A stretch of 64,000 nucleotides of DNA from NCBI RefSeq assembly GCF_001507595.1, contig NZ_LQBQ01000038.1, positions 1 through 64,000 on the forward strand, written 5' to 3'. Both the position numbers and the translations under genes were made by a program. Below, piece by piece: positions 1 through 8,452 of this stretch. The stretch's first letter is position 1. Every line of letters starts with the position of its first letter. The notes below the pieces were generated by a model. That model saw only the letters and a program-made list of their open reading frames with translations, was not told the origin of the DNA and made no database searches. Source of the stretch: Ruegeria marisrubri. Lineage in GTDB: Bacteria > Pseudomonadota > Alphaproteobacteria > Rhodobacterales > Rhodobacteraceae.

Positions 1-447
1 CCCAAAACCAGACCGATACGCCAACCAAGCAGCGCAACAGCCTCGCCAAATCCCAAGATGCCAACCGTCTCTCCGGTCCGTCCCGCCGTCTCTCCGACGT
101 GTCCGCAGCGCCTCAGCGCCGCCGGTGAGGGGCGTTCTATGCCTAACCACTGACGGCCGCAAGAGGAAATTTCAAAACTTGCCATTTTTTTTGCTCTCCT
201 CAAAATTTGAATTCCAAAACAACCACTTACCACACCTCCAAGGGACGGCGCCGCCCTGCTCCGCAAGACTTGCAGCACGTCGCCCCGCCCCACCCTTCGG
301 TCGCCGCCGAGTCGGGACACCATATATTGTTGATTGCGAAATTCGCCGCACAAGAGCGGCCCGGCGAGTCGGTGAAATGCGACTCGTTCATACCTCCGGA
401 CCAGACCGACATGCCCCGACAACAATCACAGCCCCCAGGGCCCGGAA
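1..447. other. Non-coding or unassigned left edge
   Basis: No convincing gene is seen here. Short open frames cross the segment on both strands but lack ribosome binding sites and show no family motif. The left part (about 1-130) is GC-rich. A stretch near 165-225 is unusually AT-rich for this genome and includes a run of eight T. The segment lies downstream of the LysR gene that reads leftward, so it may hold its 3' end signals. It could also carry the tail of a gene beyond the left edge, which I cannot judge. Confidence 0.4.
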
Positions 448-1374
448 TCACCCGATGTGCAACTGAGCGGCCGGCAGCGCCAAGCGTGACATGCTGGTGG
501 AAACCTGATCCAGAAACTGTCGACCAATGGTCGAGATCGGACGCCCCCGCACGGTTATGATGACGATGTCCATGAGAATCCGCGGCTCGAACCGGCGAAG
601 GACGCAGCCCCGCCTGTCATCACTGGAGAGAGTGAACGGATCGACCAAGGCGACACCCAGCCCCTGCTTGACCATGTTCAGGGCATTTCGGAACAGGTCG
701 GTGTGGCAGCGTATGCGCATATTCGCCCTCTCCTGGTGGAATGCCTCGCGGACCCGTCGGTTCACCATGTGGTCCGCCCCCATGACGATGAAAGGAACCT
801 CGTCGAGCAATCTCGGCGTCAGCACTTGGTATCTGGTCAAGGGGCTGTCCTCGGGAACGGCGCAGTGGATCTCGAACGCAAACGGGATCTGATCGAACCC
901 GTCATGGCGCACGGGAGGCTCGCAGATCCCGATCTCGAACAAGCCCGCGATGACCCACTCCTGGATCTTCGATGAATACTGGGATTGAAAGGCAATGCTC
1001 AGATTGGGCTTGTCGGTAACGAAACGGGCAATCTCTTCGGGCATGAACCCAAAGGCCATCGCGTGACTGGTGGCGACCTGCAATTGCCCGGCCTTCTGGT
1101 TCTGCAGATCCACCACCGCCTGGTTCACATGGTCCAGACCTCGAACGACCGTGTCGATTTCCTCGAACAGAACCTTGGCCTCGGGGGTCGCAAGCAACCG
1201 ACCCCGGCTGCGCTCGAACAGCTTCAGCTTGGTGTGGCGCTCCAGCTGACCCAGAAGGTTGGAAATGGCGGGCTGCGACACGCCCAGTCGCTCGGCCGCG
1301 CGCGTGACCGTTCCGGTTTCAATGATTGCGTGGAATGCCTGATAGTGGCGGAAAAAGGAGTTCATTTCGCCCAT
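448..1374 (-). CDS. LysR family transcriptional regulator
   Basis: This is a 308-residue LysR-type regulator of usual length. The N-terminal winged helix-turn-helix occupies about residues 5-65 and includes the typical stretch [20 protein letters not shown]. The rest is the periplasmic-binding-like effector domain. It is divergent from the enolase-superfamily gene at 1468, so it probably controls that gene and perhaps the downstream catabolic genes in response to their substrate. I chose the ATG at 1374 because AGGGAAAG lies a few bases upstream; an in-frame ATG at 1365 is the alternative. A perfect palindrome at 1380-1404 overlaps its leader and is the likely operator. The effector is unknown. 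Confidence 0.93.
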   Translation of the reverse strand: MGEMNSFFRHYQAFHAIIETGTVTRAAERLGVSQPAISNLLGQLERHTKLKLFERSRGRLLATPEAKVLFEEIDTVVRGLDHVNQAVVDLQNQKAGQLQVATSHAMAFGFMPEEIARFVTDKPNLSIAFQSQYSSKIQEWVIAGLFEIGICEPPVRHDGFDQIPFAFEIHCAVPEDSPLTRYQVLTPRLLDEVPFIVMGADHMVNRRVREAFHQERANMRIRCHTDLFRNALNMVKQGLGVALVDPFTLSSDDRRGCVLRRFEPRILMDIVIITVRGRPISTIGRQFLDQVSTSMSRLALPAAQLHIG

Positions 1375-1379
1375 ATATC

Positions 1380-1404
1380 ACTTTCCCTGATACATCGGGA
1401 AAGT
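1380..1404. promoter_or_regulatory. Palindromic operator candidate between LysR and enolase-superfamily genes
   Basis: Arms ACTTTCCC and GGGAAAGT (8 bp, perfect) are separated by 9 bp in the 93-bp divergent region. LysR regulators bind interrupted dyads in such regions, and the site is close enough to the lysR start to allow autorepression. Binding is inferred. Confidence 0.5.
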
Positions 1405-1467
1405 TTTTGTATTGGAAATGATGCAAAAGCCCGCGCACACTCGACTGCAAGTTCGTGGGAGGACGGC

Positions 1468-2592
1468 ATGGACTTGCAACAAACCATTACCGGATTTGAT
1501 GTGTGGCACCTGGCCCTGCCGGTCGTGTCAGCCCGCGACCACGGGATCGGCCGGGTTGAAGGGGTGTGCGAGATCCTGGTCCTGCGGCTTGCGGCCGAGG
1601 GCGGGGCGCAGGGCTTTGGCGAGGCCTCTCCGTGGTCGGTATTCACCGGCACGCCCGAGGCCAGCCATGCCGCGCTCGACCGTTATCTGCGCCCTATCGT
1701 GCTGGGCCGCCGCGTGGGCGACCGCGCCGCGATCATGACCGAGGCGACGCGCGCGCTGGCGCATTGCACCGAGGCCAAGGCGGCTCTGGAAAGCGCCCTG
1801 CTGGATCTTGCCGGGCACATCACCGGTCAGCCGGTCTGGTCCCTGCTGGGTGGAAAGTGCCGCGACAGCATTCCGCTGAGTTGCTCGATCGCCAACCCCG
1901 ACTTCAACGCCGATATCGAGCTGATGCATCGGCTGCGCGAGGACAAGGTGGGGCTGATCAAGCTCAAGACCGGTTTCAAGGACCATGCTTTCGACATCAT
2001 GCGGCTGGAGCGTATTGCGCAGGACTTCCCCGAGTTCCGGGTTCGGGTCGACTACAATCAGGGACTCGAGATCGAACAGGCGGTTCAGCAGGTGCTGGAT
2101 GTGGCCCGGTTCAGACCGGACTTCATCGAACAACCGGTCCGGGCGCATCACTTCGACATGATGGCAAGGCTGCGCGATCTGACCGATGTTCCGCTGCTGG
2201 CAGACGAAAGCGTGTTTGGCCCCGAGGACATGGTACGGGCGGCCCGCGAAGGGATTTGCGACGGCGTCTCTGTCAAGATCATGAAGTCGGGCGGCCTGAC
2301 CCGCGGCCAGACCGTCGCCCGGATCGCCGCGGCCAATGGGCTGACGGCCTATGGCGGCGACATGTTCGAAGCGGGGCTCGCCCATCTCGCAGGCACCCAC
2401 ATGATCGCCGCGACGCCCGAGATCACCTTGGGCTGCGAGTTCTATCAGGCGTCCTATTTCCTGAAGGAAGACATATTGGAAACTCCCTTCCCCGTCCGGG
2501 ACGGGCAGGTGGTGGTGCCCGACGGGCCCGGCCTCGGCGCACGCCCCGATGTCGACAAGCTGAACCACTATGCGGTCAGGAGGTCCCCTTGA
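1468..2592 (+). CDS. Enolase-superfamily enzyme of the muconate cycloisomerase (MLE) subgroup
   Basis: A 374-residue protein of normal length for the mandelate racemase/muconate lactonizing enzyme family. The MLE-subgroup catalytic set is visible: KxK at K165 and K167, metal ligands D195 (VDYNQG), E221 (IEQP) and D246 (LADES), and a second lysine K270 (SVKIMKSGG). Members abstract a proton next to a carboxylate and act as cycloisomerases, racemases/epimerases or dehydratases such as cis-3-hydroxy-L-proline dehydratase. The exact reaction cannot be read from sequence. Neighbours (D-amino-acid-dehydrogenase-like flavoprotein, TRAP transporter, 5-oxoprolinase) favour an amino-acid-derived substrate over muconate. 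The ATG at 1468 has GGGAGGA just upstream; a much longer open frame from 985 runs antisense through lysR and is not real. Confidence 0.88.
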   Translation: MDLQQTITGFDVWHLALPVVSARDHGIGRVEGVCEILVLRLAAEGGAQGFGEASPWSVFTGTPEASHAALDRYLRPIVLGRRVGDRAAIMTEATRALAHCTEAKAALESALLDLAGHITGQPVWSLLGGKCRDSIPLSCSIANPDFNADIELMHRLREDKVGLIKLKTGFKDHAFDIMRLERIAQDFPEFRVRVDYNQGLEIEQAVQQVLDVARFRPDFIEQPVRAHHFDMMARLRDLTDVPLLADESVFGPEDMVRAAREGICDGVSVKIMKSGGLTRGQTVARIAAANGLTAYGGDMFEAGLAHLAGTHMIAATPEITLGCEFYQASYFLKEDILETPFPVRDGQVVVPDGPGLGARPDVDKLNHYAVRRSP

Positions 2593-2603
2593 GGCGCTTC
2601 GGC

Positions 2604-3119
2604 TCAATAGGCAGTAGCAGCGCGGGCGGCCTGGTCGTACTGGCCGGACATCAGGCGCAGCAAGCTGGAGACGCGGCCGAGCTGCTCGGGCTCGATGCCG
2701 ATATCCTGCATCGCCTCCAGCAGCAGCGCCTCGCGGATCTCGCGATACCGGCTGCAGGCCGCGATGCCTTCCTCGGTGGCCTCGACAGTCTTTTCCTTGC
2801 CCTGTCGCCCTTCCCTCACAAGCCCCGCCTTGCTCAGCTTCTTGATCGCATAGTTGACCGTGTGCGTGTCCTCGACGTTCAGGACAAGACAGATATCGGC
2901 CAGCTTCTTGGGTTTGCCGCGGTGCCGAACCGTGTGCAGCACCAGCACGTCGAGCGAAGACAGCCCGGAATACCCCGCCGCCGCCATCGCGCGCACCGTC
3001 CAGCGGGCAAAGGCATGGCCCGCGATGATCAGGCCGAATTCGAATTCCGAGACCTCCGGGAACGTCCCCTCGGCAAGATGCGCCGAGGATACGACCGGGC
3101 CAAATGTTGAGTTGGACAT
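2604..3119 (-). CDS. MarR-type winged-helix transcriptional regulator
   Basis: A 171-residue protein with a MarR-like winged helix. The recognition region around residues 72-105 contains KKLADICLVLNVEDTHTVNY, characteristic of a MarR subgroup common in alphaproteobacteria. It converges with the enolase-superfamily gene (11-bp gap) and diverges from the flavoprotein gene at 3240. The 120-bp divergent region carries a 7-bp-arm palindrome at 3149-3165, probably its own operator. It likely governs the flavoprotein/TRAP/5-oxoprolinase transcription unit, giving the island two regulators. The ligand is unknown. Confidence 0.9.
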   Translation of the reverse strand: MSNSTFGPVVSSAHLAEGTFPEVSEFEFGLIIAGHAFARWTVRAMAAAGYSGLSSLDVLVLHTVRHRGKPKKLADICLVLNVEDTHTVNYAIKKLSKAGLVREGRQGKEKTVEATEEGIAACSRYREIREALLLEAMQDIGIEPEQLGRVSSLLRLMSGQYDQAARAATAY

Positions 3120-3148
3120 GACACCACCCTATACCTCACCGTCAACTT

Positions 3149-3165
3149 GTCAACATTTTGTTGAC
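3149..3165. promoter_or_regulatory. MarR-type operator candidate
   Basis: The perfect inverted repeat GTCAACA-TTT-TGTTGAC lies between the divergent marR and flavoprotein genes, with an extra half-site GTCAAC at 3141-3146. Size and symmetry fit a dimeric MarR protein. Assignment is by position, not by a known consensus. Confidence 0.55.
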
Positions 3166-3239
3166 GTTTTGTCACTTTGTGGCATTCTTTCCTGCATCGA
3201 ATCGCTGGAGGGGCCAGAATCCTGCGCCCGGGGGATGCA

Positions 3240-4502
3240 ATGACCGAAACACCCAGGACGATAGCCGTCATCGGCGCCGGGATTGTCGGTGTGTCCACCG
3301 CCATCTGGCTGCAGCGCGACGGGCATCGGGTCATCCTGATCGACCGGAAGGGACCGGCGCAGGAGACATCCTTCGGCAACGGAGGCATCCTGGCCTCGTG
3401 CTCCATCGTGCCGGTGACGGTTCCCGGGTTGTTTCTCAAGGCCCCCCGGATGCTGTTCGATCCCAACCAGCCACTGTTTCTGAAATGGGGCTACCTGCCG
3501 AAACTTGCGCCATGGCTGGCAAAATACCTCAGCAACGCCTCGGCAGAGGGCGCCAGCCGCGCGGCGGCGGCACTGGCCCCGATCGTGGGCGACAGCCTGC
3601 AGGATCATCTGGCCCTGGCCCAAGGCACCGGGGCCGAGAAATGGATCGCGCCCTCCGACTACCTGTTCGTCTACAACGACCGCGCGCATTTCCAGGACGA
3701 CGCCTTTGGCTGGGAGTTACGGCGCAAGCACGGCTTTGCATGGGACGAGCTGGAGGGGCAGGCGTTCCGCGACTATGACCCGATCTTTGCGCCCGACCTG
3801 CAATTCGCCGCGCGACTGAAGGACCACGGGCGCATTCTGGACCCGGGCCAGTATGTAAAGGATCTGGTCGGTCATTTTCAGGCCGGGGGCGGACAGCTTG
3901 TCCGGGCCGAGGCCGAGGACATCGTGCGGGACAACGGCAGGGCCATCGCCGTGCGCGCTGCCGGGCAGAACATCGCCTGCGATGCAGTGGTGGTGGCAGC
4001 TGGTGTATGGTCGGGTCCGTTGATGAAGAAACTGGGCCTGAACGTGCAGCTGGAATCCGAGCGTGGCTACCATATCGAATTCTGGGATGCCTCGGTCATG
4101 CCGAAATCGCCCGTGATGGTGGCCGCCCGCAAGATCGTCGCCACGCCGATGGACGGCCGCCTGCGCCTGGCCGGCGTGGTCGAGTTCGGCGGCACCGACG
4201 CCGGTGCCTCGGACGCGCCGCTCGATCTCATGCGCAAGAGCGCCGAGGCGGTGTTCCCCGGACTGAAGGCATCGAAGGTCACCCATTGGATGGGGCATCG
4301 CCCGGCCCCGGCCGATTCCATTCCGGTGATCGGCGAACTGCCGCATATCAAGGGCGTCTATACCGGCTTCGGCCACCATCACATCGGCCTGACCGGCGGC
4401 CCCAAAACCGGCCGCCTTCTGGCCCAGCTCATCTCGGGGAAACAGCCAAATGTTGACCTGAGCGCATATTCACCGGCACGCTACACGAAGGCCGGGCATT
4501 GA
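3240..4502 (+). CDS. FAD-dependent oxidoreductase, D-amino acid dehydrogenase (DadA/DAO) family
   Basis: A 420-residue flavoprotein. The N-terminal FAD-binding Rossmann motif is VIGAGIVG at about residues 10-17, followed by an acidic strand end (LIDRKG). The C-terminal part holds the family's substrate and flavin contacts (GMRP-like region, then a glycine-rich GFGHHHIGLTGG). Relatives oxidise D-amino acids or cyclic imino acids to imino/keto products and pass electrons to the respiratory chain. The ATG at 3240 begins the conserved fold; an upstream in-frame ATG at 3177 would add 21 unlikely residues. It is the first gene of the probable unit that continues with the TRAP genes, suggesting it oxidises the imported substrate. 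The exact substrate is unknown. Confidence 0.88.
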   Translation: MTETPRTIAVIGAGIVGVSTAIWLQRDGHRVILIDRKGPAQETSFGNGGILASCSIVPVTVPGLFLKAPRMLFDPNQPLFLKWGYLPKLAPWLAKYLSNASAEGASRAAAALAPIVGDSLQDHLALAQGTGAEKWIAPSDYLFVYNDRAHFQDDAFGWELRRKHGFAWDELEGQAFRDYDPIFAPDLQFAARLKDHGRILDPGQYVKDLVGHFQAGGGQLVRAEAEDIVRDNGRAIAVRAAGQNIACDAVVVAAGVWSGPLMKKLGLNVQLESERGYHIEFWDASVMPKSPVMVAARKIVATPMDGRLRLAGVVEFGGTDAGASDAPLDLMRKSAEAVFPGLKASKVTHWMGHRPAPADSIPVIGELPHIKGVYTGFGHHHIGLTGGPKTGRLLAQLISGKQPNVDLSAYSPARYTKAGH

Positions 4503-4541
4503 AGATCAGGCAGACACAAACAACCAACTAGGGAGAAAAAC

Positions 4542-5516
4542 ATGAAAAAGCTGACACAACTTCTATCCGCGACCGCGCTGACCGCTGCAGTGGCGGCGCC
4601 GGCCATGGCCGAGAAATGGGATATGCCGATGGCCTATGCGGCGACCAACTTCCACTCCGAGGTGGGCGCCAACTTTGCCAAATGCGTGACCGAGGGCACC
4701 GGCGGCAATCTCGAGATCGTGACGCACCCCTCGGGCTCGCTGTTCGCCGGCAACGAAATCAAGCGCGCAGTCATGACCGGCCAGGCCAATATCGGCGAAC
4801 GCCTGCTGTCGGCGCACCAGAACGAGAACCCGATCTACGGCGTGGATTCGATCCCGTTCCTGGTCTCGTCCTTCGACGAACACGAAAAGCTCTGGGACAT
4901 CGCCCAGCCAGCCGTGAAAAAGGCGCTTGAGGCCGACAATCTGCACTATCTCTACTCGGTGCCGTGGCCGCCGCAGGGCCTCTACTTCAAGAAAGAGGTG
5001 AACTCGGTCGAGGACATGAAGGGCATCAAGTTCCGCTCGTATTCGACCGCGACCGCACGGATGGCGGAACTGACAGGCATGCTGCCGGTTCAGGTCGAGG
5101 CGGCGGAACTGTCGCAGGCGCTGGCGACCGGGGTGGCCGAAAGCTTCATCTCGTCCGGTGCCACCGGCTATGACCGCAAGGTGTGGGAACACCTGACCCA
5201 TTTCTACGAGGTCGATGCCTGGCTGCCGCGCAACGCCGTGTTCGTGAACATGGATGCCTGGAACGGCCTAGATGACGCCACCAAGGGCGTGATGACCGAT
5301 TGCGCCGCCAAGGCGGCCGAAGAGGGTCTGTCTCGTTCCAAGGAATACACGCAGTTCACCCTGAACGGCCTCAAGGAAGGCGGCATGACCGTCACCCGCG
5401 CCGGCGACAAGCTGGTCGAGGAACTGAAGGTCATCGGCGAGACCATGACGCAGGAATGGCTTGAAAAGGCCGGCGACGAAGGCCGCGCCATCGTTGAAGC
5501 CTACAAGAACCAGTAA
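4542..5516 (+). CDS. dctP: TRAP transporter substrate-binding protein (DctP family)
   Basis: A 324-residue periplasmic binding protein. Residues 1-23 form a signal peptide (MKKLTQ... ending AMA-E). The mature part has the DctP fold, including the conserved arginine in KGIKFRSYS near residue 166 that binds the ligand carboxylate, and the helix region PVQVEAAELSQALATGV. The start has a strong AGGGAGA site. It is followed by the two membrane subunits, making a complete TRAP system driven by a sodium gradient. Some TRAP binding proteins bind pyroglutamate, which would fit the 5-oxoprolinase genes downstream, but the ligand here is inferred only. Confidence 0.95.
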   Translation: MKKLTQLLSATALTAAVAAPAMAEKWDMPMAYAATNFHSEVGANFAKCVTEGTGGNLEIVTHPSGSLFAGNEIKRAVMTGQANIGERLLSAHQNENPIYGVDSIPFLVSSFDEHEKLWDIAQPAVKKALEADNLHYLYSVPWPPQGLYFKKEVNSVEDMKGIKFRSYSTATARMAELTGMLPVQVEAAELSQALATGVAESFISSGATGYDRKVWEHLTHFYEVDAWLPRNAVFVNMDAWNGLDDATKGVMTDCAAKAAEEGLSRSKEYTQFTLNGLKEGGMTVTRAGDKLVEELKVIGETMTQEWLEKAGDEGRAIVEAYKNQ

Positions 5517-5523
5517 ACCGGGC

Positions 5524-5551
5524 GCGGGCCGGGGCAGACTCCCCGGCCCGC
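5524..5551 (+). terminator. Strong hairpin between dctP and dctQ (attenuator or mRNA stabiliser)
   Basis: An 11-bp perfect stem GCGGGCCGGGG/CCCCGGCCCGC with a 6-base loop starts 8 bases after the dctP stop. There is no T-run, so it is more likely partial termination or 3' protection, which would make the binding protein more abundant than the membrane subunits. Confidence 0.6.
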
Positions 5552-5596
5552 CTCTCTGGCAACCCGGCTCTTCCCGAACAAGAACGGAGTCATGAC

Positions 5597-6127
5597 ATGG
5601 CGGCAGCCCGCGCGCTCCGGCGCCTTCTCGACTTTCTTTACCTGGCCGGAGGCGTGATCGCCTCGGTCTTTCTGATCGCGATCCTGGTCCTGATCGTGCT
5701 GCAGATGCTGGCGCGCTGGACCGGCGCGGTTTTCCCCGGGGCCACCGACTATGCCGGATACTGCATGGCGGGAGCGTCGTTCTTCGCCTTCGCTTACGCG
5801 CTCAACCACGGGGCGCACATCCGGGTGTCGCTGGTGCTGTCCGCGCTTGGCAGCAAACGCTGGTGGGGCGAGCTGTGGTGCTTTGTCGTCGGCAGCGTCA
5901 TCACGACCTGGTTCGCCTGGTACGCGGTCAAGGGCACCTATGTCTCGTGGCGCTGGAACGAGTTGAGCCAGGGGCTTGACGCCACCCCGATCTGGATCCC
6001 GCAACTGTCCATGTCGGCCGGGGCGATCCTGCTGGCCGTCGCCTTCTGGGATCACCTAGTTCAACTCATCTTTCTCGGCGACCACGGCATCCGCGCCGAC
6101 CTCGTCGATCAGAGCCACGCGGAGTAA
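5597..6127 (+). CDS. dctQ: TRAP transporter small permease (DctQ family)
   Basis: A 176-residue membrane protein with four predicted hydrophobic segments, near residues 17-40, 52-72, 90-115 and 130-155, as usual for DctQ. The loop LNHGAHIRVSLV is a typical family feature. GGAG lies 7 bases before the ATG at 5597. It sits between the binding protein and the large permease (6-bp gap), so the three form one transporter in the inner membrane. Confidence 0.93.
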   Translation: MAAARALRRLLDFLYLAGGVIASVFLIAILVLIVLQMLARWTGAVFPGATDYAGYCMAGASFFAFAYALNHGAHIRVSLVLSALGSKRWWGELWCFVVGSVITTWFAWYAVKGTYVSWRWNELSQGLDATPIWIPQLSMSAGAILLAVAFWDHLVQLIFLGDHGIRADLVDQSHAE

Positions 6128-6133
6128 GAAGCC

Positions 6134-7447
6134 ATGGAACAACTCATACCGATCGGCATCTTTCTCTTCGTCCTGTTCCTGCTGCTCGGCTCGGGCGTCT
6201 GGGTCGGCCTGGCGCTGATGGGCGTGGCCTATGTGGGGATGGACCTTTTCACGTCGCGCCCGGCCGGTGACGCGATGATCACCAAGGTGTGGACCTCGTC
6301 CTCGTCCTGGACGCTGACGGCGCTGCCGCTGTTCATCTGGATGGGCGAAATCCTGTATCGAACGCGATTGTCCGAGGACATGTTCCGTGGGCTGTCACCC
6401 TGGATGGCACGGCTGCCGGGCGGATTGGTGCATACCAACATCGTCGGCTGCACGGTCTTTGCGGCGGTTTCGGGTTCGTCGGCGGCCACGCTGACCACGG
6501 TGGGCAAGATGTCCATCCCGGAACTGCGCAAGCGGAACTACCCCGAAACCATGGTCATCGGCACGCTGGCCGGGGCGGCGACCCTTGGCCTGATGATCCC
6601 GCCCTCGCTGACCCTGATCGTCTATGGCGTGACGATCAATGAATCGATCACCAAGCTGTTCATGGCGGGCGTGTTCCCCGGCCTTGTGCTGGCCTTGATG
6701 TTCATGACCTACGTGGCCATCGTCTCGAAGGTGTCCAAGTCGTTCAACCCGACGCCGGAACCCAAGTTGACTCTGGGAGAAAAGCTTAAGAACTCGCGCT
6801 TCCTGATCCCGGTGATCTGCCTGATCCTCGTGGTGATCGGCTCGATGTACATGGGTATCGCCACGGCGACCGAAGCAGCAGCCTTTGGCGTGATCGGCGG
6901 GCTGGTGCTGGCGGCGTCGCAGGGCTCTTTGTCCTGGGCGACCTTCACCGACAGCCTGATGGGGGCGGTGCGCACCTCGGCGATGATCGCGCTGATCCTT
7001 GCCGGCGCCGCGTTCCTGTCGCTGTCGATGGGCTTTACCGGCCTGCCCCGCGGGCTGGCCGACCTGATCGCCAGCCTGGAACTGTCGCGGCTGGAACTGC
7101 TGATGGCGCTGCTGGTCTTCTACATCGTGCTGGGCTGCTTTCTCGACGGCATCTCGTCGGTGGTGCTGACCATGGCGGTGGTCGAGCCGATGATCCGGCA
7201 GGCCGGCATCGACATCATCTGGTTCGGCATCTTCATCGTGGTGGTGGTCGAGATGGCACAGATCACGCCGCCGATCGGGTTCAACCTGTTCGTGCTGCAG
7301 GGCATGACCCATCACGAGATGACCTTCATCGCCCGCGCCGCGATCCCGATGTTCCTGATCATGGTGCTGATGGTCTTCGTGCTGATCGCCTTCCCCGAAC
7401 TGGCGACATGGCTGCCCGAGAACATCCGGCAAAGGCCCGGCGGGTAA
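6134..7447 (+). CDS. dctM: TRAP transporter large permease (DctM family)
   Basis: A 437-residue integral membrane protein, full length for DctM, with about a dozen hydrophobic segments. Family motifs include the region GSSAATLTTVGKMSIPEL (ion/substrate site) and the C-terminal MAQITPPIGFNLFVLQGM. It forms the transport channel and uses sodium or proton gradients to move the substrate delivered by the DctP protein. A canonical terminator follows at 7466. Confidence 0.96.
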   Translation: MEQLIPIGIFLFVLFLLLGSGVWVGLALMGVAYVGMDLFTSRPAGDAMITKVWTSSSSWTLTALPLFIWMGEILYRTRLSEDMFRGLSPWMARLPGGLVHTNIVGCTVFAAVSGSSAATLTTVGKMSIPELRKRNYPETMVIGTLAGAATLGLMIPPSLTLIVYGVTINESITKLFMAGVFPGLVLALMFMTYVAIVSKVSKSFNPTPEPKLTLGEKLKNSRFLIPVICLILVVIGSMYMGIATATEAAAFGVIGGLVLAASQGSLSWATFTDSLMGAVRTSAMIALILAGAAFLSLSMGFTGLPRGLADLIASLELSRLELLMALLVFYIVLGCFLDGISSVVLTMAVVEPMIRQAGIDIIWFGIFIVVVVEMAQITPPIGFNLFVLQGMTHHEMTFIARAAIPMFLIMVLMVFVLIAFPELATWLPENIRQRPGG

Positions 7448-7465
7448 GACCCGCTCCTTGCCCCC

Positions 7466-7496
7466 GTGCTGGCCCCCGCCGGGCCAGCACATTTTC
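7466..7496 (+). terminator. Intrinsic terminator after dctM
   Basis: A stem GTGCTGGCCC/GGGCCAGCAC (10 bp, perfect) with loop CCGCC is followed by ATTTTCT. It ends the flavoprotein-TRAP unit, although some read-through into the carrier and pxp genes is possible. Confidence 0.75.
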
Positions 7497-7528
7497 TCAG
7501 CGATCGACGTTTTGGCTGAAACAGGCCC

Positions 7529-8452
7529 ATGATCCTCTCTGTCCTCACATTCATCGCCCGTCACGGCAAGTTCGGACTGATTGCCGGCCTGATCGCCGGG
7601 ATCGCCCTGCCCGGCCTCGCCGGTGCGCTGAGGCACTGGATCCCCGAGATGGTCGCGCTGCTGCTGTTCCTGACCGCTTTCCGCATCGGCCCGCGCGATA
7701 CGATGGAAAGCCTCGGCGCCCTGACCCGCACCGCGGGTACCGCGCTGGTCCTGCAGCTTGCCCTGCCCCTGGCCTTTCTCGGTGGGCTTGCGTTGCTTGG
7801 ATTGCCTCTCTCGCCTCTGGCGCTGGCGGTGACCCTTGTGCTCGCGGCCCCATCGGTCACCGGCGCGGCCAATTTCGCCATACTGCTGGGGCATGATCCG
7901 GCCCCGGCCCTGCGGCTGTTGATCATCGGAACGGCCGCCTTGCCGCTGACCGCGATCCCGGTATTCGCCATGCTGCCGCAATTCGGCGAACTGGCCTCGG
8001 TCCTGCATGCAGCCCTGCGCCTGCTGGTCGTCATCCTTGCAGCCGCCGGTTTCGGCTTTGCCCTGCGCCACTGGGGATTCCCGCGTCTCACCGACCGGGG
8101 CCGCCGCGCCACCGACGGGATGACGGTGATTGCGCTGGCTGTCATCGTCGTCGGGCTGATGTCAGCCATCCGCCCGGCTTTCGAGCGCGACCCGGCCGAG
8201 CTTGGCTTCTGGCTTGCCGCGGCATTCATCGTGAATTTCGGGATGCAGCTTCTGGCCTTTGCCGTTCTGCGCGCACGGGCAAGGCCCGACGCCGTGCCCA
8301 CGGCCATCATAGCCGGCAACCGCAACTTCGCCCTGTTTTTCGTGGCCCTGCCGCCCGAGGCCACCGACCCCCTGTTGATCTTCCTTGGATGCTACCAGTT
8401 CCCGATGTATCTGACCCCGACCCTGCTGCGGAGGCTCTATGACCCACGCTGA
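7529..8452 (+). CDS. Ten-TM transporter resembling bile acid:sodium symporters (SBF/BASS fold)
   Basis: A 307-residue, very hydrophobic protein with about ten membrane segments. The C-terminal stretch AGNRNFALFFVALP...GCYQFPMYL resembles the conserved asparagine-containing crossover region of the SBF/BASS family. It overlaps the next gene by 14 bp and so is translationally linked to 5-oxoprolinase. A role in importing or exporting the acid handled by the pathway is likely, but direction and substrate are unknown. The ATG at 7529 has a weak ribosome site (ACAGG). An alternative is another 10-TM carrier family such as AEC. Confidence 0.65.
   Translation: MILSVLTFIARHGKFGLIAGLIAGIALPGLAGALRHWIPEMVALLLFLTAFRIGPRDTMESLGALTRTAGTALVLQLALPLAFLGGLALLGLPLSPLALAVTLVLAAPSVTGAANFAILLGHDPAPALRLLIIGTAALPLTAIPVFAMLPQFGELASVLHAALRLLVVILAAAGFGFALRHWGFPRLTDRGRRATDGMTVIALAVIVVGLMSAIRPAFERDPAELGFWLAAAFIVNFGMQLLAFAVLRARARPDAVPTAIIAGNRNFALFFVALPPEATDPLLIFLGCYQFPMYLTPTLLRRLYDPR

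Noticed and set aside
985..1467. Long in-frame extension upstream of the enolase-superfamily gene
   Set aside because: It runs antisense through lysR and lacks a ribosome site; the ATG at 1468 has GGGAGGA and starts the conserved fold.
1528..2607. 359-codon frame antisense to the enolase-superfamily gene
   Set aside because: It is a high-GC shadow of the real gene, rich in Arg/His/Gly and without motifs.
6395..8071. 558-codon minus-strand frame across dctM and the 10-TM carrier
   Set aside because: Composition is dominated by Arg/Gln/His/Gly, typical of a shadow frame, and it overlaps two clear genes.
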